Source of the DNA: Lindgomyces ingoldianus
Taxonomy: Eukaryota; Ascomycota; Dothideomycetes; Pleosporales; Lindgomycetaceae
NCBI RefSeq assembly: GCF_010093535.1
Contig: NW_022985167.1
Coordinates: 1,097,335 to 1,161,334 of the forward strand
Reading direction: 5' to 3'
DNA length: 64,000 nt
This document shows positions 57,015 through 64,000 of this stretch, in pieces (the stretch's first letter is position 1; each line of letters starts with the position of its first letter). Made by a program: the position numbers and the translations under genes. The notes below the pieces were generated by a model, which worked only from the letters and a program-made list of their open reading frames with translations, was not told where the DNA came from and did not search any database.

Positions 57015-58397
57015 ATGGACGCTACAACGGCGCCATCTCGGTTTGACACCAATAACTCGGTCACCAGTAAAAAGCAACCTCGTTCACAGCTCTCAAAAGC
57101 CATGGAACACATGCGCTTCGCTGTCACCGTCGATCCTATTCCTAAACGTCCCTCCGACACACCCACAGCTCCCCTCCCAACCTCAAGTCCCACTCCCACC
57201 ACTACCGCAGAGCCCGAATCGGACGCCTATGGCGTCCCCGCTTCCTACGCTCCTCTCCGCAAACCACCACATCGATCACACTCCCCAACCAACAACCAGA
57301 AAAGGACCGATCCATTCGCCTTTGGATCCCGGTACCTCGAAGAAGGCGACGACATCTTTGAATTCAACGCCTGGGACCACGTCGAAACTGACCCCGCCTA
57401 TCTCGCCTTCTCTGAAGAACAATACTCGCGCCAGCGCCTTGACCCTGTCTCTGACTATGACAAACAGCGCTTCAACTCCAATCCCGAGAAATGGTGGAAC
57501 CTCTTCTATAAAAACAACAAATCCAACTTCTTCAAAAACAGAAAGTGGCTGGCGCAGGAATTTCCGGTGCTGGATGAAGTCACGAAGGAGGATGCGGGAG
57601 AGGTGAGGCTTTTGGAGGTTGGGGCTGGGGCCGGCAATTCGGCGTTCCCGATATTGCAGAAGAACGAGAATGAGAGGTTGAGGATGCATGCGTGTGATTT
57701 TTCGAGGAAGGCGGTGGATTTGATTAGGGAGAATGAGCTTTATAATCCGCGGTTCATACAGGCAGATGTCTGGGATGTTGCGTCGTCGCCGGATTCGGAG
57801 AATGCAGGGCTCCCGCCCGGGATTGAGGAGGGCAGCGTCGATGTCGTGCTCATGGTGTTCATCTTCTCAGCGCTAGAACCGAAGCAGTGGAGTCAGGCGG
57901 TGAGGAACATCTGGAGGGTGCTGAAACCCGGTGGGCAAGTGTTATTTCGCGATTATGGGAAGGGCGATTTGGCTCAGGTGCGTTTTAAGAAGGGTAGGTA
58001 TATGGAGGAAAATTTCTACGTCAGGGGTGATGGGACGAGAGTCTATTTCTTCGAGAGGCAGGAGTTAGAGGGGATTTGGGGTGGGAGGTGGCGGACAGAG
58101 ACTGTGGAGGGAAACAATGATGATGAAGACGGGCGGCAACGAGAGTCTTCAGAGCCAGACGAAGAGAGTCTGCGAGTATCTCCGGGACAAGAAATGACGA
58201 ACCCACCAACCCCAGCCTTCGAGATTGTACACTTCGGAGTCGATCGCCGCATGCTTGTGAATCGACAACGCAGACTCAAAATGTATCGCTGCTGGATGCA
58301 AGCAGTGTTCCGCAAGCCTGGGTCTGGGAGTGGGGTACCAACAAGTACAATACGGCAGGAGAAGGCAACCCCAGAAGAATCCGAACAGAAGGAATGA
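57015..58397 (+). CDS. TRM140: tRNA 3-methylcytidine methyltransferase (Trm140/METTL2-like)
   Basis: Methylates C32 in the anticodon loop of Thr/Ser tRNAs using S-adenosylmethionine. One exon, 460 residues from the ATG at 57015. A disordered N-terminus (1-110) precedes the family block NAWDHVE (118-124) and WWNLFYKNNKSNFFKNRKWL (160-179). The SAM motif I is LLEVGAGAGNS (199-209), then CDFSRKAVDL, then the motif near VVLMVFIFSAL and the post-motif GGQVLFRDYGKGDLAQ with RYMEENFYVRGDGT. A low-complexity acidic insert (about residues 390-430) interrupts the fold near the C-terminus. Yeast Trm140 carries an actin-binding Abp140 fusion; this protein lacks it. Confidence 0.88.
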   Translation: MDATTAPSRFDTNNSVTSKKQPRSQLSKAMEHMRFAVTVDPIPKRPSDTPTAPLPTSSPTPTTTAEPESDAYGVPASYAPLRKPPHRSHSPTNNQKRTDPFAFGSRYLEEGDDIFEFNAWDHVETDPAYLAFSEEQYSRQRLDPVSDYDKQRFNSNPEKWWNLFYKNNKSNFFKNRKWLAQEFPVLDEVTKEDAGEVRLLEVGAGAGNSAFPILQKNENERLRMHACDFSRKAVDLIRENELYNPRFIQADVWDVASSPDSENAGLPPGIEEGSVDVVLMVFIFSALEPKQWSQAVRNIWRVLKPGGQVLFRDYGKGDLAQVRFKKGRYMEENFYVRGDGTRVYFFERQELEGIWGGRWRTETVEGNNDDEDGRQRESSEPDEESLRVSPGQEMTNPPTPAFEIVHFGVDRRMLVNRQRRLKMYRCWMQAVFRKPGSGSGVPTSTIRQEKATPEESEQKE

Positions 58398-60159
58398 ATA
58401 GAAGTTAAGAACAGTAGGACACGCGGTGCGGATTTTCCGCATTTCAAGTTGTGATTTTTGGTATCGAGAGCGCATTTCCACAAATATAGATCAGAGTAAA
58501 AGAATAGATATTTGCAGCATGTAAGCAAGTCATTTGATATTTGTAGACGAGTCCTTTTCGGTTTTCGTGTTATTGATGCGGGCGATTTGATTGTAGCTTT
58601 CCGTTTCTGGCCAAGTCAATCCTTCTGTCTTTGGGCTCCGTCTTCATCGTTGTGTTTTTTCGCCTTTGGGACGTTCTTTATCATTACTTTATTCTTCATC
58701 GTTGTGTTGTTCTTCGCCGTCGTGTCTTCGAGGCTGCGTTGTACTTCATCTTTTCGTTGTTCGTTATCATTGTGTTCCCCAGAATGGCCTTGTCGGTCAT
58801 TGTTCTAAAAAGTGTACTCCCTAGAATTGTTACTTGAGGTTTTTGAGGTCCCCTGCTCTTCTCCCCTCTCCTACTTCACTTCCTTCCCAATGCTCAGAGG
58901 GAGAGATTAAAGAGCCCTAACCGTCTTTGGTGTTTGCCTAGGTAGCTGCGAAGTTTCTTAGGTGAAGGCATTAGTTCGTTATGCAATTGAAACTCCCTAT
59001 CATTACTCATGGGCACCTGCATCCCGGAGTCAGCATCGTATTCCATAGCTTCCGAGGCAGTGTCGAACGGACTTTCCAGAAGTGAGGAGGTGATCGTGCT
59101 CAGTAGGCGATCTTCTGCCTGTGCATCCAGCTCTTCTGGTAAGTCCGCTTAGGTGTAATTGCTATGGCCATCTATCTCATACTCCAACTTTCGTTGGTGA
59201 CCCCCACAACAGCATTCCCCCATCGCAGCACCAGGAATTCTTCGGCCGCTAGGAACTTATCCCCAACGTGATCATTGTGAAGAGGCGCAAATGCCGACTT
59301 ATCGACACAAACTACATGTGCGAATTTACCATGGATCACCGATTATCGAGTAGTCATAGAGAACCTCGGGAGACAAGTGGTCCCATTATCAAGATTCATC
59401 AGGGCAAGCGTGCGTTTATAAATTCATCGTCACCCAGACTCATTCTCACATCACCTAAGAGAACAAGAACTCCGCCCTTCGAATGTATGGCTTCGCGGAG
59501 CTTGCAACTTAGGGAGCTTGAACTTCCATCAATTTTGTGGGCTCCAAAATTTCCTCTGATTTATCCAAGGACTGAAAGGGCTCAAGACTTGACTGCCTGT
59601 ATCGCAATAGCCATGGCTGCCCGCCTCCAATATTTAAATAAAGGGACTTGAGACGTGAATTTTGGGTATCCAATGTTTCTACTCTCGTAAGGGCTTTTTA
59701 TAAGAGCAGAGGATGTCCTCCCGGAGGTGGAGAGCTGTAGATGGCTCCTTTTCTATTAGTCCTTCCTGATCTGTCCTAGCTTGTGATTGATCTACTGCGG
59801 AATTCTCTTTAATAGCTTGTAGGTTGCATTCTATAGTAGCTCAATTCCCGAGTGCCCGTTGACTTTACAAGAACGAGATATCCTGGGATCGTATGCTCAC
59901 TATAAGGTGCAACGAGGGGGATTTAGAGATCTGGAAGAGAGTTTGCAGAAAATGGCCCAGATATTGCTTTCTGCCAGGTTACAGGGATAAGGCAATTGCA
60001 CAAAAGAATAAGACCCCGCTCAAGGATATGCGATAATATTTGTTAACCCATTCACTTCAGACTTGTCATCTTTGCTAGGGCATTTTATGCCCTACAGTAC
60101 AAATGAGCCCTTGTTCAAGCCGTACAAGAGTATAGACTGACCGCACATATACACGAGGT
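58398..60159. other. gene-poor region, 1.76 kb
   Basis: No supported gene. A 127-codon frame at 59268-59651 plus reads as plausible protein, but no family fits. A short coding-like stretch (about 59910-60030, DLEIWKRVCRKWPRY in one frame) precedes the pseudogene and may belong to the same decayed locus. Confidence 0.45.
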
Positions 60160-61353
60160 ATGAGAATGTCTGGAATAGAAGTCGTCGGCCTGTTTTTGAG
60201 GCTATACCCCTCGTCGTACGAGCACTTCAAAGGCACTCTCAGCGCGTAGGGTCTATGAAGCGTTTCTTCAAGCACAAGCGGTAAATTAGAAGCCTAACTC
60301 GTCAATTAGCCGTCAAATCACTCCTCTCTAATATACATGCGAGGAACTTTTCAATGGCCTCGCTCCGGGTGATCGCGCCTAGAAAGGTCAAGATATCGAT
60401 CAGCAACAAAGGAGACATGGGAGACACATATTCCAGCTACCTAAATAGAGTGGCGGATATGGATATGGATATGGTAGTGGAAGGGCTCAAAGGCCGTCTT
60501 AAGATTGATTCTTTGAGCGAGGTTCGGAAATCCTATCTCATGTTTTGAAAACTTCCGCCCTCTAATGTATCTAGGAATTAGCTGCAGAAACAACTAGCTA
60601 ACTCCAAAACTCTCAAACAAACATGCAAGGAATTCAAAGTTAGCCTGTGTCAAGAGGACTACGACGAGTTGTTGAATATAATTACAAGGAAAGCTATTCT
60701 CGGGGCCAGCCTCCTAAAGCTTTCGACTGAAATCTGTCCGCTATCTCAACACGCACGGAAGAAGTCAGTCTTCGAGATTCTTAGCAATTATGCCGTGAGC
60801 CTTTAGACACTTTGATCTGGATTCGGCTGTCAGTGTCCTGATTTTCATGACATTTGTCTTTTACTAGAGAAAGAAACCACGGGGGCGCCTTAGAGCACGA
60901 ACATGGGTGTTTGCGCTAATGAAAAACGGAATTTGGTGTTGTTTTCGAATACAGTAGCCACAGTGATATCGGTATAAACCGCCTTCTGTTGAAGAGGCTA
61001 GTAAAGTTTGACGTTGCCGATCAAGAAGAGAAGAGATAATCCGAATGGAAGTTGAAACTGGAAAACCTTTGGTCGGCCCGGAACCAATTAAACTAAGAAA
61101 GGTAGCAAGATTTATCCTACAGTATACCGAGACAGCACGTTCGGAAGAGGTCGCCTCTGCATTGACTTTGACCACCACCTTAGACATACTCCCATTCCAG
61201 GTCTTTGTAAACCTGTGGAAATGTTCTGGCCTCTGGAGTTTAAGAGGTTACTTCGGGGCTATTTATCAGATAGATGCAATCGATAAAGGCATATCACCAT
61301 TACAGCTAAATTGGGTAGTTGGACTGATTACTAGATATCCCCATAGTGTTTAA
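60160..61353 (+). pseudogene. frameshifted pseudogene, fungal helical-domain protein
   Basis: Coding-like sequence with a TAA at 60282-60284 inside FFKHKR-stop-IRSLTRQLAV, then an open frame to about 60521. Splice-like joins 60522-60581 and 60795-60867 lead to QLANSKTLKQTCKEF and FEILSNYARKKPRGRL. After NGIW (about 60940) the frame is lost by a one-base shift and resumes as FEYSSHSDIGINRLLLKRL. A five-base duplication (AAGAG AAGAG, near 61030) shifts it again into ETGKPLVGPEPIKLRKVARF, which stays open to 61353. Preserved splice signals beside several lesions suggest a fairly recent loss. The helical segments resemble the N-terminal domains of fungal DUF7580/HeLo-like proteins, but this is a recollection, not a match. 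Assembly error is an alternative for the two shifts. Confidence 0.5.
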
Positions 61354-61359
61354 TATAAT

Positions 61360-62357
61360 GTAACTGTTGCTCTTAGTAGTGCTCTTGATGCGTTACTAGC
61401 AGCAACAGAGTTTCATTCTTTTATATAGAGTGAGTTAAATAAGCCTTACATGCAGTAACAGTTACTACTAAGTTAATTAAGGGAGCTACTGTGTAGTATA
61501 GTTACTGCAGTAACCAGTGTTTCTAGAGGGTCTAGAGAATCCCGTTGCTAATATAGTCGGCGATATTATTTAATTATAAGCAAGCAATATAAATATACAG
61601 TCTTCTAGCAATCTAGTTGCGTTGCAGTTGCATGGCGTTAATTGTGGAGGCCATGGCTGGTCAAAATTAATTATAATTGTCCTTCTTGCGTTGTTAAAGC
61701 ACCTCCCTCACTTATAGCTGGTGGAAGGGATAGATAGGAAGTTAAGAGCCAGCTTGTACAATATTAGGCAATGCTTACGCCTAATATAGTGCCACAGAGT
61801 GAGTGGATCTGTATAGATTGTATTTACTTCGGCTGCAACAAGCGTCACGGTCCTATCCATTATTAGAACAGAATAGCGAATTAGCTCTTTATTTTACCTA
61901 CTTCTAGCTTTAGTAATCCCTACGAAGGCACGCCTAGCGAACAAGCCGCAGCAGGGTATTGATTTGTGTGTGTTTTGGCAGCTCCTCTTTCACAGCAGCC
62001 ATTGTATGTAAGGACGGGGCTCTGTACCACTGCGCCAATACAACCAAAAAGGTGCGAATAATCAACCAAGAGTTAATTCTGCGTACAGAATAGTATATAT
62101 ACCTGTCGCGCGTAAGGACCCGTACAGGCCGCTTTCGGGCTTACGGTGCATTATCCTTTGTAAGGACTAGCGGCCTTACATTGCACTACTACGCGCAAGA
62201 ACTCCCTCCGTGAGCGCAGTATTAACATCAAGAAATTAATTAGCTTAGACAGCTAATACAGTAGCTAGAGTCTCATTAACTGTACAGTAACAGAAGACAA
62301 TTCACTTTTATTCTGACTGCCAAGAGATTGCTACTATCAGTAATAGTAGCAACAGTA
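61360..62357. mobile_element. AT-rich element with imperfect terminal inverted repeats
   Basis: Outer ends read GTAACTGTTGCTCTTAGTA (61360) and, reverse-complemented, GTACTGTTGCTACTATTA (62357 back to 62340), sharing CTGTTGCT. Inside are the palindromes AGTAACAGTTACT (61454-61466) and GTTACTGCAGTAAC (61501-61514), many more GTAAC motifs, and related GTAAGGAC / GCGGCC blocks at 62105-62185. There is no transposase frame. This fits a degenerate MITE or a decayed DNA transposon. No clear target-site duplication was seen. Confidence 0.35.
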
Positions 62358-63703
62358 CTACGTTCTATTAAGCACCACGGATATCAGGCTCGAGTGCCGT
62401 GGGAAGGTACCGCTTCTTAGGATATCAGACAAGAAATCCCTCGTAGCGGTGACTGCCTCCAATCTTCTTCGGTTTTCAAGAACCCTTTCGTTGGGTTCAG
62501 GTTGGAAGTTTAAAGGACATGAGCCTCCTGCATTCGTCAGAAAAGGGGTGCTATACTTAGCTCCATACCTCATTCCCCATCATCTCTAGAGAAATTGATT
62601 CACCAATAGAGACAGAAAACACTCTAGAAATATTGTAAATGTGCCCCCTAGGACAGAAACAATTTCGCCTTCGGGGTCAGCATTCTTTCATCGAGCTCTG
62701 CTTTGGGGATCTCGTTGAGCAGCTCCGTATTCTGTCTGATCTGAATGCTAACGGCCTTAAGCATATTACTACTAGCTTCCAGAATGCTGACAGATTGATC
62801 GAGTATGTCTGCCAAGAGGCTAGTGCTAACTATAAAGACGCGGTTTGTCGTTATATCCGTCGGGAGCATGGAAGATGCTGGTTTTAGACGCGTGGTTTAC
62901 GAGGGAGTTAGGTATTATCTTGAAGGAGACTTGAACAGTTTTCATCATCTAGTTTGAAAGTGGTGATGAAGTTGAAATGAAGGAAAAGTTCAGCAATGTA
63001 TATAGGAACAGCGGATGGAAACAGAAAGACCGACTCCTGTGGTGGATGTTGTTCCCATGACTTTCTAAATTGGATTTACGATTCCAGAAGTGTCTTTTCC
63101 TGGCCATGTAGTGTTATCCCGACTTAATACATCCACCTTTGTAAGGCAAGGATAGTCTTCGCGGTTCCCGTCAAAGTCTCAGGACCTTGCTTCTTCACAC
63201 CTTTCCCAATCAGGAAGGTGGCGGAAGTCATTACCTGGGCATTCCAACGTTCTGTCGCTCTGCGCTTTATTAATGAAAATCGACAAGCAGATAAGAAATG
63301 GTTTACTCAATCTAAACCCAGTGCTCCTATCTCTACCGCGGATACAGCGGCGACATATCGAAACCTTTCCAGACAGACCGAAAAGGAATGCAGAGGTATC
63401 AATCGCCTGCAGCCCGCCGCCCCTAATCGACCAACATTTCGAACGGCCGCAGAAACAAACTTGCTAGCTCTGGATACATAAGCGAGGTAGATAAAAATAT
63501 GAAAAGCGTCTGTCAAGCGTCGATATTATCCGGGATTTTGTGGTGTCCGCTTGTTACGACATCAACCTCGCGAAGTGCGAAAGCGGGAACTTCCTAACAA
63601 CCGGGCGGGGAAACTTCACAAGATCTACAAACCAGGGCCAATCCAACATCTCGGGAAATCATCATAACGAAGTATCAAACTTAAAGCTCATGTCTAAGCT
63701 CCG
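62358..63703. other. gene-poor region before GGT, 1.35 kb
   Basis: An overlapping pair of open frames at 62639-62887 (both strands) looks protein-like but fits no family, and 63218-63481 has no motif. The last 200 bp are presumably the promoter of the gamma-glutamyltranspeptidase gene. Confidence 0.45.
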
Positions 63704-64000
63704 ATGACGTATTTCCTCTCTTTCCTCGCCTCGTTTGCTTCATCTCCCTTCGCGATGATCCCCAACCTCTCGCACTACCTCACGGGCATTTTAACATTAC
63801 AAGGTGCCCTTGGAAACCCCATTCCGAAAGATCCATGGTTGGGAAATGGAGATTCAATATCGAGAGCGCATCTAGAGGAAGGTCATTTAGGAGCAGTGGC
63901 TTCCGAGAGTGACATATGTAGTAAGATCGGAATTGATCTATTAAAGAAGGGAGGAAACGCGGCCGATGCATTGGTAGGGACAGTATTTTGTGTGGGAGTG
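63704..64000 (+). CDS. gamma-glutamyltranspeptidase, 5' part (runs off window)
   Basis: The first 99 codons of a gene that continues past the right edge. The start at 63704 precedes a hydrophobic N-terminus (MTYFLSFLASFASSPFAM) that suits a signal peptide or anchor. The conserved N-terminal block of the large subunit follows: LGAVASESDICSKIGIDLL, then KKGGNAADALVGTVFCVGV. The enzyme splits glutathione and gamma-glutamyl compounds and matures by autocatalytic cleavage at a Thr, which lies beyond this window. No intron is seen in the part shown. Confidence 0.88.
   Translation, partial: MTYFLSFLASFASSPFAMIPNLSHYLTGILTLQGALGNPIPKDPWLGNGDSISRAHLEEGHLGAVASESDICSKIGIDLLKKGGNAADALVGTVFCVGV

Noticed and set aside
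1..64000. tRNA, rRNA, CRISPR array, prophage or secondary-metabolite cluster
   Set aside because: No B-box plus acceptor-stem pattern, no regularly spaced repeats, no phage genes, and no PKS, NRPS or terpene synthase motifs were seen. Absence of tRNA is by eye only; tRNAscan-SE would settle it.

Overview
This window is nuclear DNA of a filamentous ascomycete (Pezizomycotina). The introns are short (mostly 47-130 bp) with GT...AG ends and CTAAC/CTGAC-type branch sites. Protein genes lie on both strands without operons. The gene set is typically fungal: Atg1, Ire1, dolichol kinase, cytochrome c1, Sad1, CCT-beta, Coq10 and an Abp140/Trm140-type methyltransferase. The class is not proven; protein flavour and intron style suggest Leotiomycetes or relatives. 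All exon boundaries were inferred by eye from splice signals and reading-frame continuity.

Layout. 1-7.3 kb is gene-poor: one small GPI-anchored-type secreted protein gene (1.27-1.58 kb), a diverged direct repeat, and three broken F-box-like gene remnants (3.7-5.5 kb). 7.4-24.7 kb is gene-rich: M1 aminopeptidase, dolichol kinase, autophagy kinase ATG1, an MFS transporter with six exons, and cytochrome c1. 24.7-30.2 kb is gene-poor again and holds two pseudogenes. 30.2-58.4 kb is the main block: a cysteine-rich single-pass membrane protein, mitoribosomal protein mS42, a four-exon COX23-like twin-CX9C protein that is invisible as one open frame, a 2OG-Fe(II) oxygenase-like protein, a large RING protein, a GST-kappa/DsbA-like protein, Sad1/USP39, CCT-beta, IRE1, COQ10 and a tRNA m3C methyltransferase. 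58.4-63.7 kb is a second decayed region with a frameshifted pseudogene and an AT-rich transposon-like stretch. The window ends inside the first 99 codons of a gamma-glutamyltranspeptidase.

How the genes relate. Most are housekeeping and act independently. Two themes recur. The first is mitochondria: cytochrome c1, mS42, COX23, COQ10 and an aminopeptidase with a possible presequence. The second is protein and membrane quality control: IRE1, CCT-beta, ATG1 and dolichol kinase. SAD1/CCT2 and COQ10/TRM140 are divergent pairs with 253 and 310 bp between start codons.

I found no secondary-metabolite cluster, CRISPR array, rRNA or convincing tRNA, and no clear new multi-gene system. The most notable points are the hidden COX23 gene, the start codon of CCT-beta standing alone on its exon beside an HSE-like palindrome, an intron just after the RING domain that can be retained without breaking the frame, short upstream ORFs before IRE1 and ATG1, and the F-box-like and helical-domain pseudogenes with nonsense and frameshift lesions.
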